Counted from the first letter of the stretch, positions 6,936 to 15,262 are shown. The stretch is DNA of 28,924 bases from Lentisphaeria bacterium UBA4640 (GCA_002405835.1 DHMO01000050.1:1-28924), one strand, 5' to 3'. Translations and numbers: made by a program. The notes: generated by a model from the sequence alone, not told the origin.

Positions 6936-8945
6936 ATGCGTTTCAGACAGGTTCATCTGGATTTTCACACGTCTCCCCTGATTCCCGGGATCGGAGAAAA
7001 ATTCAATAAGAAAGAGTGGCAGAGAACTCTTCTGGACGCGGCTGTTGACTCCATAACTCTGTTTGCCTGCTGCCACCACGGCTACGCCTATTACAATACG
7101 AAAGTCGGATGCCGTCATCCGAACCTGAATTTTGATTTGCTCCGTGCTCAGATCGACGCCTGCAGGGAAATCGGCGTCAAGACTCCGGTTTATCTGACCG
7201 CCGGGCTCAACAATTATGCATCGGAACTGCATCCGGAATGGGGGGAGATGGAGCCTTCCGGAAAAATATACGATCCGCTTTTTCCGCATTTTCACAAGAT
7301 GTGCTTCAATTCGCCGTATCTGGATTTTCTCTGCGACGAGATCCGCGAAGTTCTCGAACTCTTTCCGGAAGCGAACGGAATTTTCACCGATATTGTCTCG
7401 CAGGGTCCCTGCTGCTGTCAGCACTGCATGAAAGGAATGAAGGAAAGCGGGCTTGATCCGCTGAAGGAAGAGGACCGGCGAGTGTACGCGAAACAGGTGC
7501 TTCTCAAATATTACCGGAAGACTTATGAGACCGTGAAATCCATCAACCCGGATATGCCGCTTTTCCACAATTCCGGACATGTCTCAATCGGGAGCGGGGA
7601 GATTCTGCAGTATTTTTCGCATCTGGAACTGGAATCTCTGCCCACCGGCGGCTGGGGATACGACCACTACCCGATGTCCGCGGCCTATGTCCGCAATCTC
7701 AATTTCGAGTTTCTCGGCATGACCGGGAAGTTTCATACGACCTGGGGAGAGTTCGGCGGATTCAAGCATCCGAATGCGCTGCGTTACGAATGTTCCGCCA
7801 TGATTGCGAACGGTTCCAAGTGCAGCATCGGCGATCAGCTGCATCCCTGCGGAAAACTGGATTCATCCACCTATGATATGATCGGAAGCGTTTACCGTGA
7901 AATCCGCGAAAAAGAGGCGTGGTGCGATCATGTGGAATCCGCCGCGGAACTTGCGGTTCTCAGCGGCCAGACGCCGGGGCGTTCCTCGGCAAAAACGCTG
8001 CCGGGCGACGTCGGAGCGTCCCGCATCCTGCTCGAAGCCCATATCCCGTTTGATATTGTCGATACGGAGATGGACTGGAGCAGATACAGGTTTCTGCTTC
8101 TGCCGGATGAGGTCCGGCTTTCTCCGGCGCTTGCACGGAAACTGAACAGTTTTCTTGAGAACGGAGGCCGCCTGATTCTCTCCGGAACCAGCGGGATGGC
8201 AGAGGACCGCGAAGCGTTTCTCGTTCCGCTCGGCGTTGACCACGAAGGGCTGAGTCCTTATCAGCCGGATTACATAGAGCCCGCAGATCCGTTTGCTCCG
8301 GAAAGTGTTCACACTCCGTTTGTCATGTACATGGCGTCGCAGCGGATCCGCGTCAATGACGGCGTTTCGCTCGGCAGAGTGTACGATCCTTATTTCAACC
8401 GGACTTACGGGCATTTCTGCAGTCATCAGCACACGCCGTTCCGTCCGGAACCTTCCGGTTATGACGCCGGAGTGATGAGCGGCCGGATTCTTTATTTCGC
8501 GCATCCGGTCTTTTCCATTTACCGCGCTTACGGGGCTGTGATTGTGAAAGAGTTCATTGTCAATGCCATCCGCCGCTTCATGGGAAACGGGACGCGGCTT
8601 TCGGTTTCGGGGCTTCCTTCGCAGGGACGCGTTACGCTGATGCGCCAGCGGGAGGAAGAGCGCTATGTTCTGCACCTGCTGTATGCAAACACCATTTTGC
8701 GCGGTGGTGAGGTGACTCTCGACGGCGGGACCCGGGCGGGACGCAGTGCGCTGGAGGTGATTGAAGACCTGAATCCGGCGGGCCCCGTCCACATTGAGCT
8801 GAATCTGCCGGAAAACATCCGTTCCGTCCGTCTTGTTCCGGAGGGAACGGAGCTTGCGTTTACGCAGAATCCGGCGGGGACGGCTGCATTTGACGTGCCC
8901 GCATTCACCTGCCATTCGATGATAGAGCTGAGTTACGGAAACTAA
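6936..8945 (+). CDS. Cytosolic GH151-like (putative alpha-L-fucosidase) TIM-barrel hydrolase with trimerisation domain
   Basis: This 669-residue protein has no signal peptide. The N-terminal barrel opens with RFRQVHLDFHTSPLIPG, which I associate with the hypothetical glycosyl hydrolase 6 / GH151 group. It contains GIFTDIV with D152, a candidate catalytic Asp after a barrel strand. A cysteine cluster follows (C159, C160, C161, C164, in PCCCQHC) that could hold a metal. Residues about 335-435 (ILLEAHIPFDIVD, FLLLPDEVRLSP, GGRLILSG) look like the beta-galactosidase trimerisation fold. A beta-sandwich tail ends the protein. GH151 members include alpha-L-fucosidases, but the substrate here is not shown by sequence. 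AGAGG lies about 10 bases before the start. It would act on oligosaccharides after uptake and appears controlled by the operator at 6840-6863. Confidence 0.65.
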   Translation: MRFRQVHLDFHTSPLIPGIGEKFNKKEWQRTLLDAAVDSITLFACCHHGYAYYNTKVGCRHPNLNFDLLRAQIDACREIGVKTPVYLTAGLNNYASELHPEWGEMEPSGKIYDPLFPHFHKMCFNSPYLDFLCDEIREVLELFPEANGIFTDIVSQGPCCCQHCMKGMKESGLDPLKEEDRRVYAKQVLLKYYRKTYETVKSINPDMPLFHNSGHVSIGSGEILQYFSHLELESLPTGGWGYDHYPMSAAYVRNLNFEFLGMTGKFHTTWGEFGGFKHPNALRYECSAMIANGSKCSIGDQLHPCGKLDSSTYDMIGSVYREIREKEAWCDHVESAAELAVLSGQTPGRSSAKTLPGDVGASRILLEAHIPFDIVDTEMDWSRYRFLLLPDEVRLSPALARKLNSFLENGGRLILSGTSGMAEDREAFLVPLGVDHEGLSPYQPDYIEPADPFAPESVHTPFVMYMASQRIRVNDGVSLGRVYDPYFNRTYGHFCSHQHTPFRPEPSGYDAGVMSGRILYFAHPVFSIYRAYGAVIVKEFIVNAIRRFMGNGTRLSVSGLPSQGRVTLMRQREEERYVLHLLYANTILRGGEVTLDGGTRAGRSALEVIEDLNPAGPVHIELNLPENIRSVRLVPEGTELAFTQNPAGTAAFDVPAFTCHSMIELSYGN

Positions 8946-8971
8946 TTTTGCACTTTTTTGAGAACAGGGGC

Positions 8972-9000
8972 TTGACAAATTCGCAACTTTGTTGTATAAT
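8972..9000 (+). promoter_or_regulatory. Promoter of the regulator-pseudopilin-glycosidase operon
   Basis: A perfect TTGACA (8972-8977), 17-bp spacer and perfect TATAAT (8995-9000) are present. Such a consensus promoter would be strong unless repressed, in line with the operator directly after it. No terminator separates it from the GH151-like gene ending at 8945, so readthrough from upstream is also possible. Confidence 0.8.
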
Positions 9001-9001
9001 T

Positions 9002-9025
9002 AAAACAAACCAAGTGGTGTGTTTT
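9002..9025 (+). promoter_or_regulatory. Putative repressor operator, copy 2 (autoregulatory)
   Basis: AAAACAAACCA, AG, TGGTGTGTTTT form an inverted repeat with one mismatch. It matches copy 1 (6840-6863) at 22 of 24 positions and sits in the same position relative to the -10 box. It ends 18 bp before the start codon of the regulator gene, which suggests negative autoregulation. Confidence 0.75.
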
Positions 9026-9043
9026 GAATTTTCAGGAGGAAAG

Positions 9044-10147
9044 ATGGGAGCAACACGCAGCAATCAGCCGAGAGAAGTGACGGAGGAGAAGATCCGTGAT
9101 CTTCTGCGCAGTCTGCTTGCGATGGAACAAACGGCGTTTCCGTCCGAGCGCGAACTTGCGCTCCGGACCGGAGGCTCCCGAAGCGTCATTCGCGAAATCC
9201 TCAAGGAGATGGAACGCTCCGGTCTTCTGACTCAGGGGGCGAACGGACGCGTCATCAACCCGACCGCAAACAAAGTCCCGGTCCTCTACATCACATCGGG
9301 ACGCGATGCGATTGCGAATCCCGCGTGGGCGCGTCTGTGGGCGGCGCTTGCGGAACAGCTCCGTTCCTATCCGCTGAACATCGAGCTTTTTCTGCTCCGG
9401 TTCTGGCCGGAGGAGATTGAAGAGGACCTGCGGAAGCTCGCGGAACGGAAGGAGCAGTATATCATCGTCACCGGCCGCGGAAATCTGGAAGAACTGATTG
9501 CGCGCTGGGAGAGCGAGGGACGGCAGATCATTTATCCCGACGACCTTCCCGGAGATGAGAATTCCTCCGTTATTGCCGTGGACAACGAGCGCGTCGGCGA
9601 GCTGGCGGCGGAAGAGCTGTTCCGTCACGGATTCCGTTCGCCCGTGCTGCTGACCCCGAACTTTACGGATCATTGTTACGTGCCGTATCAGAAACGGATC
9701 GCCGGATTCGCGCGGAAATGCTGCGAATACGGAATGAAGTTTGATTGCGGAACGGATGTCCGCGAAGTCTTTTATGACGGCGGAAAAGGGATTCTGCAAA
9801 GCTATATCTGGGAAACCGCGGAGCTTGCAAAAGACCTGAGATATGATTCAATGTTTCTTTCGACGGATGACCAGCTTCCGCTGGTTCTTGAAGTCCTGAA
9901 CGGCCAGGGGCGCACGATCCCCGGCGATATGGGGCTGATTACTCTGAACGCGAACAATTATGCGCGTTCGGCGACGACCTGCGTCAACTCGGTATCCAAC
10001 GCAACGGCGGAGATCGCGGAGCATATCTGTTCCGGGATTCTTGCTCATGCCGACGGCCGTATCGCCCGGATTCCGTCAACATTGCTGGAGCCGCTCGTTT
10101 ACGACGGACGGACTCTTGTTAAACGAAACGATAAAACCTTAAATTAA
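9044..10147 (+). CDS. GntR-type winged-helix regulator with LacI-like sugar-sensing domain
   Basis: The start is placed at 9044 (MGATRSNQPREV) because AGGAGGA ends 3 bases before it and the frame-extended upstream ATG would lie before the promoter. This gives 367 residues. About residues 10-70 form a GntR winged helix (PSERELALRTGGSRSVIREI, then MERSGLLTQGANGRVI). The rest (from VPVLYITSGRD) resembles the periplasmic-binding-protein fold of LacI regulators, with VAVDN-like IAVDNERVGELAAEELFRHG and DSMFLSTDDQLPLVLEVL. This is the architecture of AraR of Bacillus. It probably represses from the two operators at 6840 and 9002 and is released by a sugar; the ligand is unknown. It is the first gene of a likely operon. 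Confidence 0.85.
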   Translation: MGATRSNQPREVTEEKIRDLLRSLLAMEQTAFPSERELALRTGGSRSVIREILKEMERSGLLTQGANGRVINPTANKVPVLYITSGRDAIANPAWARLWAALAEQLRSYPLNIELFLLRFWPEEIEEDLRKLAERKEQYIIVTGRGNLEELIARWESEGRQIIYPDDLPGDENSSVIAVDNERVGELAAEELFRHGFRSPVLLTPNFTDHCYVPYQKRIAGFARKCCEYGMKFDCGTDVREVFYDGGKGILQSYIWETAELAKDLRYDSMFLSTDDQLPLVLEVLNGQGRTIPGDMGLITLNANNYARSATTCVNSVSNATAEIAEHICSGILAHADGRIARIPSTLLEPLVYDGRTLVKRNDKTLN

Positions 10148-10160
10148 AAAGGAGTGTATC

Positions 10161-10961
10161 ATGCAAAAGAAGTCAGAAAAAAGAGGGTGCGGTCTCCGGC
10201 TGCACGGTCGGAGTTCACGTGTGAAGAAATTCACTCTTATAGAGCTCCTTATTGTAATTGCAATTATTGCAATTCTCGCTGGGATGCTTCTGCCTGCATT
10301 GAACAAGGCGCGGGACAAAGCGAAAAACATCAGCTGCAAGAATCAGCTGAAACAGGTCGGGCTTGTGCTGATGCAGTACTATGATGCGAGCAATTCCTGG
10401 TTCCCGATTCCGAGAGAGTACCAGCAAACGCTTTATGAGACAAAATATGTGCAGATTACACGTAAAAATGAAGGATATGGATGGGAGGCGGACAGCCGGA
10501 ATGTCAAAATTTTCCGCTGCCCCAGCTCCAGCGCAAACGAACAGCAATGGGGTCCGACCTATGCAATGACTTCCCTGCTCATGTATCCGCAGATTGGCGG
10601 CGGGGATTGGGGAACTTGGTTAAGTAAAGGAAAAGAAGTCAATGCCCGTATTGGAAATCTGAAAAATCTTTCTTCTCGAATGCTTGCTATTGACAGTTAT
10701 AATTGTATGGACACTTCCGCAGCCGGTAATTTTACTGAACAGCATTTTTATATGCACGGACCTGGAGCAAATCCATGTCCGCCCTTTGAACCCGGAACAT
10801 ATTATGTGCCGTCTCCCTTGCCTGTGCCGTCGCCGTTTGCAACTTCAAATGCTGTCATGTTGGACGGGCATGTTGAACAGCGGACACAGCGTTTCCTCAC
10901 AACATCGTATTTGACGTGGGATCTGTACCGTGAATGGGAACTTTTCGTGAATGCACGATAA
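10161..10961 (+). CDS. Type II secretion-type pseudopilin (prepilin-like protein)
   Basis: This 266-residue protein has the prepilin signature KKFTLIELLIVIAIIAILAG, followed by MLLPALNKAR. The conserved Glu is at +5 from the expected cut before F24. The globular part has paired cysteines and a C-terminal SNAVMLDGHVE, like the end of the DG-containing domain of Planctomycetes/Lentisphaerae pseudopilins, though the His expected ten residues before DG is not there. The leader is long (23 residues, basic) and the -1 residue is Lys, not Gly. The ATG at 10161 has AAGGAG 7 bases upstream. An in-frame GTG at 10221, with GGAG 5 bases before it, would give a short VKK leader and is an alternative. It lies 13 bp after the regulator gene and 22 bp before the next gene. 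A role in secretion or surface display of the hydrolase is inferred from context only. Confidence 0.85.
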   Translation: MQKKSEKRGCGLRLHGRSSRVKKFTLIELLIVIAIIAILAGMLLPALNKARDKAKNISCKNQLKQVGLVLMQYYDASNSWFPIPREYQQTLYETKYVQITRKNEGYGWEADSRNVKIFRCPSSSANEQQWGPTYAMTSLLMYPQIGGGDWGTWLSKGKEVNARIGNLKNLSSRMLAIDSYNCMDTSAAGNFTEQHFYMHGPGANPCPPFEPGTYYVPSPLPVPSPFATSNAVMLDGHVEQRTQRFLTTSYLTWDLYREWELFVNAR

Positions 10962-10962
10962 C

Positions 10963-11601
10963 AACAAAATAAAGGATTGAATCATGAAAAAACTTCTACT
11001 CAGTGCCGCCGCCTCGCTGTGTCTCTGCTCACATGCGTATGAAATGCAGTTCGGAAATGCGAAACTGGAAGTAAACGAGACTAGAACTAAAAACTGGGTC
11101 TTCTCAAAAGTAGGCAACTCATTTGGCGGACTTGGATTGCCGGACGAGGATGCAAATCTTGTTTCCATTGAATTAAAAGGAGATGAACTGCTTGTTGACA
11201 CTCGGGCGTTTTATGAGAAATATAAAACGGGAAAAATGCTTATGGTCGGTTGGTTTGGCATTCGTCCGGATGAATTTTTCTGCTCGCCGGAAACAGAGAA
11301 GAATCCGAAGAAAATCAACCGCATGGAGGTTGTCTGCACCGGTCCAGCGGGAGCAGGACTTGATTTGCTTGTTCTTTCAAACGAGGGAACGCATTTCTGG
11401 AAAGTAAAATGGAATCATCTGAGCGGAAAAGAGAATGAAAAACTTTTCTTTGAAACACCAATTCCGGAAGGCGTAAAAAATATCTGGCTGCGTCTTGATC
11501 TCAAATCTTCCGGGATTTACCGTTTCCGTTCTATCCGCTTCTTTTCCTATGACGGGAATCAGAAAGAAAAAGCGGCGGATTCTACGGTCAATCAGATTCG
11601 T
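10963..11601 (+). repeat. Tandem partial duplication, copy A
   Basis: From the ribosome-site leader (AAAGGATTGAA) through codon 206 of the gene starting at 10984, this segment aligns without gaps in the coding part to 11614-12252, a shift of 651 bp. Similarity stops after codon 206, where copy A quickly reaches a stop. Confidence 0.9.
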
Positions 11602-11613
11602 AAAACGAAATAA
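10984..11613 (+). CDS. Short secreted protein, stand-alone copy of the N-terminal domain of the next glycosidase
   Basis: The 209-residue product starts with a signal peptide (MKKLLLSAAASLCLCSHA, cut before YEM). It then matches residues 19-206 of the 1191-residue protein encoded next, without a gap. By hand count about 40 codons differ silently and about 19 differ in amino acid. Eight of the latter lie in the last 17 codons before the copy ends in KTK and stop. The domain (FGGLGLPDEDANLVSIEL, GWFGIRPDEFFCSPE, GVKNIWLRLDLKSSGIYRF) looks like a beta-sandwich; I do not recognise its family. The preceding AAAGGATTGAATC is a good ribosome site. It could be a secreted glycan-binding module or a partner of the large enzyme. 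It is not a simple decayed pseudogene, since the frame is intact. Confidence 0.8.
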   Translation: MKKLLLSAAASLCLCSHAYEMQFGNAKLEVNETRTKNWVFSKVGNSFGGLGLPDEDANLVSIELKGDELLVDTRAFYEKYKTGKMLMVGWFGIRPDEFFCSPETEKNPKKINRMEVVCTGPAGAGLDLLVLSNEGTHFWKVKWNHLSGKENEKLFFETPIPEGVKNIWLRLDLKSSGIYRFRSIRFFSYDGNQKEKAADSTVNQIRKTK

Positions 11614-12252
11614 TAACAAAAAAAGGATTGAAACATGAAAAAACTTTTGCTTGCAGCAGCTGTCTCGCTGTGTCTCTGCTCACATGCGTATGAAATGCAG
11701 TTTGGAAATGCGAAACTGGAGATAAATGAGAATCGTACCAAGAACTGGATCTTCTCAAAAGTCGACAACTCGTTCGGCGGACTTGGATTGCCGGAAGAGG
11801 ACGCAAATCTTGTTTCCATTGAATTAAAAGGAGACGAACTGCTTATTGATACCCGGGCATTTTACGAGAAATATAAAACGGGCAAAATGCTTATGGTCGG
11901 TTGGTTCGGTATTCGTCCGGACGAATTTTTCTGTTCGCCGGAAACAGAGAAGAATCCGAAGAAAATCAACCGCATGGAGGTTGTCTGCACCGGACCAGCG
12001 GGAGCAGGCCTTGATTTGCTTGTCCTCTCAAATGAGGGAACGCATTTCTGGAAAGTGAAATGGAATTACTTAAGTGGAAAGGAAAATGAAAAACTTTTCT
12101 TTGAAACACCAATTCCGGAAGGCGTAAAAAATATCTGGCTGCGTCTCGATCTCAAATCTTCCGGGATTTACCGTTTCCGCTCCGTTCGCTTTTTGTCCTA
12201 TGAAAACCGCAAAAGTGAAAAAACAGCGGATCCCACGGTCAATTATATCCGC
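11614..12252 (+). repeat. Tandem partial duplication, copy B
   Basis: This is the second copy, forming the leader and first 206 codons of the large glycosidase gene. Between the copies the changes are mostly at third codon positions. The ribosome site (AAAAGGATTGAAAC) is duplicated as well. Confidence 0.9.
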
Positions 12253-15210
12253 AACGGTGGAGCGGAGGACGGATTCAGCAACATTGTTACAACGTCTCTG
12301 GATTTTGCGAAACATACAATGCATGAAAAGCATACCGACTGGCGGCAGATTGTCATTGATTCGCAAAATAACATTTTCCTTGATTCGACAACGGCGCATA
12401 CAGGACGCTATTCTTTCCGGCTTGAAAAAAAGACGGATTACTCCTATGGGCGACTCAACTTTAATCCGGTTCCGTACCGTGTCGGACAGCCGACGTCGTT
12501 TACGGTTTATATGAAATCCGACCGTCCGATGACCGTTGATATGGGACTTTTTCTGGGAAATGGGCAGGCTGCGGGAAAATGGGTGTCCGTCGGGAAAGAA
12601 TGGAAGAAGTATGAGCTCTATATGCCGTCATGGGGCACAAAGGGCGATGGCTTTCAGGTTTACGGCGACCTGGTTAACGCTTATCCGCATGTAACCGGAC
12701 TTGCGATGCCTTGTATCTCTCCGATCGACAAGCAGCAGGGAAGGCTCTGGGTGGACTCCGCCTCCTATGCGATCGGCGGACATTCCGAGTTTCGCGACGA
12801 TGCTCCGGTGCATCTGCGTGCGGAACACGCGCACAAAAACGGATACTATTACGCAGGTGAAACGGTTCATGCGGAAGCCGAGGCGGAAAATTACACGGGG
12901 AAGCCGCTTGACTGCAGTATCTCCTATGTCCTGAAAGACTGGACGGGAAAGCCGGTTTTCCAGTCACCGGAACAGAAATTTTCTCTGGACGGGAAGAAAA
13001 AATTCACATTTGAAGTTCTTCCTCCGTCCGGTCTGCGCGGTGCGGCGAATTTGACATTCGTCTGCAAGACAGGTGATAAAACTGTGAAGAACACGCTTTA
13101 CTTCGGAGTAATCGATAAGAATCAGAGTCCGAATTTCCGTTCGGGAATTGAAGTCGGCGCGATGCAGAACGTAAAACAGCTGATGCCTTATCTCAGGGAT
13201 TTCCGCATTGGCACAATCCGCAACGGAACGGCGTCCGGTTCGCTGTGGGACAGCTTTGAACAGCTCCCATATCTGAAGAGCCAGGGAATTAAGACGATGC
13301 TTTGCGTTTCGATGGATTCGAAGGAACGCGACAATCCGGAACTTTGGAATGCCTGGCTCAAAAAACTTGAAACATATGTTCGGAAGTATGCCGGACTTGT
13401 GGAGATTTATGAAACTCAGAACGAGCCGAATATCACCGGATGGTCGGTGGAACAGGATTGGAGACAGATTGAAGATGTCGCACGAATTGTGAAAAAATAC
13501 GATCCGCAGGCGAAAATCGGCGGTCCTGTAGCGAATCTGATCGATTTCACGTGGATTGCCGCGATCCTCTCAAAAGACAAAGAGAATCTGCTTGACTGTA
13601 TCACCTATCATCCCTATGGTGCGATACCGGAGCTTCCGGATTACGCGGATGAGGCGGCACGTCTGCAGAAGATGATTAATACATTCCGTAAGATTCCGCA
13701 AATGGCGACTGAGGCGGGAACTGTTCCCCCGGCATCGCTTGCGGATCAGGAAATCACGGACTACGTCCGCAATGCCGCCGCCGTTGCAATCCGCAATATG
13801 ATTCTCGGTTATGCCGGCGGAGCGGAACGGTATTATCTGTTCGGTCTCGACAGCACGCATTGCGGCAGCGGCTGGAACCTTCTTTTCATGGGCAATCCGG
13901 GAACGGACAACATGCCTGTTCCGAACATCGCATTTTTTGCGCTCCGCAATCTGATTGACCGTCTGGAGACTGCCGCGTTTTCCGGCCGCGCCCGTCTGGG
14001 ACTCAACTACCGCTGCTTCATTTTCGACCACGGAAAGAAACGCACGGCTGCATTGTGGAAATGGAAAGGCGAGCCGTCCGTCATGCGATTCTCCAAAGCG
14101 GACGCCGCGAAGCTGACTGCGTATGACCTCCTCGGAAACAGAATTTCATCGGAAGTTCTTGACCTGACTCCTCATCCGGTCTATCTCGAAAGCGAGCTCG
14201 GCACGGCGGAACTCGTGAAACTGATCGAGAACGCCTCGCTGACCAATAATTCCGGAACGTGTGTGGACGTGGAACCGGCGATTACCGATGCGCGCAAATT
14301 CCAGGTTCATGTCCGCAACATCACGGGGCGTCCGTTTGACTGTGCGGTCACCGTGCTCAACGCCGATGAAATTGAGGGCTCCGCAAAACAGATTCTGAAG
14401 GGAATCCCCGGTGAAGATTCCAAAAGCGCGGAATTCCTTCTGAAGGATCCGGTTTCGACTTCGTCGCGCAAAATCAAACTGCAGGTGGAAGTCCCGTCCC
14501 GCAAGGAAAGACGGGAACTGGCAATTGACTTGCGCGGAATCCTTGCATACAAAACGGCTGCTCCGCTGAAGATCGACGGCGATCTCTCCGACTGGCCAGA
14601 GCGTGCGGCTGCGATCCGCCTGGATTCGCGCAACACCGATCCGCGGGACCACAAAAACTGGGGTGCGGCGGAAAATGCGGTCACGGCGAACCTGCGTTAC
14701 GCCTGGGATGACAACAATCTCTATGTCGCAATCGAGGTGTTCAAGCCGGAACTGCATGCACTGCCCGATATTTCCCTTGCCGGAAATGTCTGGTGTTACG
14801 ACAGTGTCCAGCTCTGCTTCGACCCGCTCCGCAATGCTCCGGCGGACCGCGAATCGCTGGATGACGACGATTTTGAATACTCCATCGGCATGATGGGCAA
14901 AGAGGCGCGTGTCTACCGCCGCTGGGCTTCGAGCGCCATGTATGACAGCCTGAACAAACAGCAGGGGCTCCTGCCAGCGGATGAAGTTCCGGTTGCAATC
15001 CGGAAATACGCGGATCGGACCGTGTATGAAATTGCATTCCCGCGCCGCGCGGTCAGCCCGTTCAAGCTGATGCCGTATTCGGTGATGCGTCTCGGAACGC
15101 TGGTCAATCTGAACAACGGCAAAGAGCGCACCGGCTATCTGGAACTGACTCCGGGAATCGGTTACCGGAAGATGCCTGGCCAGTGGATGGATCTGGTTCT
15201 TCTCCCGTAA
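11635..15210 (+). CDS. Large secreted multidomain clan GH-A-like glycoside hydrolase with C-terminal CBM9-like domain
   Basis: The 1191-residue protein has a signal peptide (cut near SHA/YEM). Residues 20-200 are the domain shared with the preceding gene. From about 205 (NGGAEDGF) to 390 lies a CenC-like jelly roll. A sandwich segment is at about 395-500. The catalytic barrel spans about 505-780. It shows YETQNEPN with E597 as likely acid/base and QMATEAGT with E693 as likely nucleophile, spaced as in retaining GH-A enzymes such as GH39. Further sandwich domains follow. From about 978 (LKIDGDLSDWPE) to the end is a CBM9-like sugar-binding domain (LRYAWDDNNLYVAIEV, SVQLCFDP). Substrate is not evident. 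It is the last gene of the operon and is followed by a strong terminator. The exact GH family needs a profile search. Confidence 0.8.
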   Translation: MKKLLLAAAVSLCLCSHAYEMQFGNAKLEINENRTKNWIFSKVDNSFGGLGLPEEDANLVSIELKGDELLIDTRAFYEKYKTGKMLMVGWFGIRPDEFFCSPETEKNPKKINRMEVVCTGPAGAGLDLLVLSNEGTHFWKVKWNYLSGKENEKLFFETPIPEGVKNIWLRLDLKSSGIYRFRSVRFLSYENRKSEKTADPTVNYIRNGGAEDGFSNIVTTSLDFAKHTMHEKHTDWRQIVIDSQNNIFLDSTTAHTGRYSFRLEKKTDYSYGRLNFNPVPYRVGQPTSFTVYMKSDRPMTVDMGLFLGNGQAAGKWVSVGKEWKKYELYMPSWGTKGDGFQVYGDLVNAYPHVTGLAMPCISPIDKQQGRLWVDSASYAIGGHSEFRDDAPVHLRAEHAHKNGYYYAGETVHAEAEAENYTGKPLDCSISYVLKDWTGKPVFQSPEQKFSLDGKKKFTFEVLPPSGLRGAANLTFVCKTGDKTVKNTLYFGVIDKNQSPNFRSGIEVGAMQNVKQLMPYLRDFRIGTIRNGTASGSLWDSFEQLPYLKSQGIKTMLCVSMDSKERDNPELWNAWLKKLETYVRKYAGLVEIYETQNEPNITGWSVEQDWRQIEDVARIVKKYDPQAKIGGPVANLIDFTWIAAILSKDKENLLDCITYHPYGAIPELPDYADEAARLQKMINTFRKIPQMATEAGTVPPASLADQEITDYVRNAAAVAIRNMILGYAGGAERYYLFGLDSTHCGSGWNLLFMGNPGTDNMPVPNIAFFALRNLIDRLETAAFSGRARLGLNYRCFIFDHGKKRTAALWKWKGEPSVMRFSKADAAKLTAYDLLGNRISSEVLDLTPHPVYLESELGTAELVKLIENASLTNNSGTCVDVEPAITDARKFQVHVRNITGRPFDCAVTVLNADEIEGSAKQILKGIPGEDSKSAEFLLKDPVSTSSRKIKLQVEVPSRKERRELAIDLRGILAYKTAAPLKIDGDLSDWPERAAAIRLDSRNTDPRDHKNWGAAENAVTANLRYAWDDNNLYVAIEVFKPELHALPDISLAGNVWCYDSVQLCFDPLRNAPADRESLDDDDFEYSIGMMGKEARVYRRWASSAMYDSLNKQQGLLPADEVPVAIRKYADRTVYEIAFPRRAVSPFKLMPYSVMRLGTLVNLNNGKERTGYLELTPGIGYRKMPGQWMDLVLLP

Positions 15211-15220
15211 TTCTCTGTTG

Positions 15221-15256
15221 CCTTCCGCCGCGTTCAGTTGCGGCGGAAGGTTTTTT
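15221..15256 (+). terminator. Intrinsic terminator of the glycosidase operon
   Basis: CCTTCCGCCGC (15221-15231) pairs perfectly with GCGGCGGAAGG (15240-15250) around an 8-base loop, followed by six T. It begins 10 bp after the stop codon. Confidence 0.9.
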
Positions 15257-15262
15257 AATGAG

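Noticed and set aside
11635..11700. Lipoprotein signal in the two paired secreted proteins (cysteines in SLCLCS)
   Set aside because: The residues before either Cys do not fit the lipobox, and SHA before YEM is a good signal peptidase I site.
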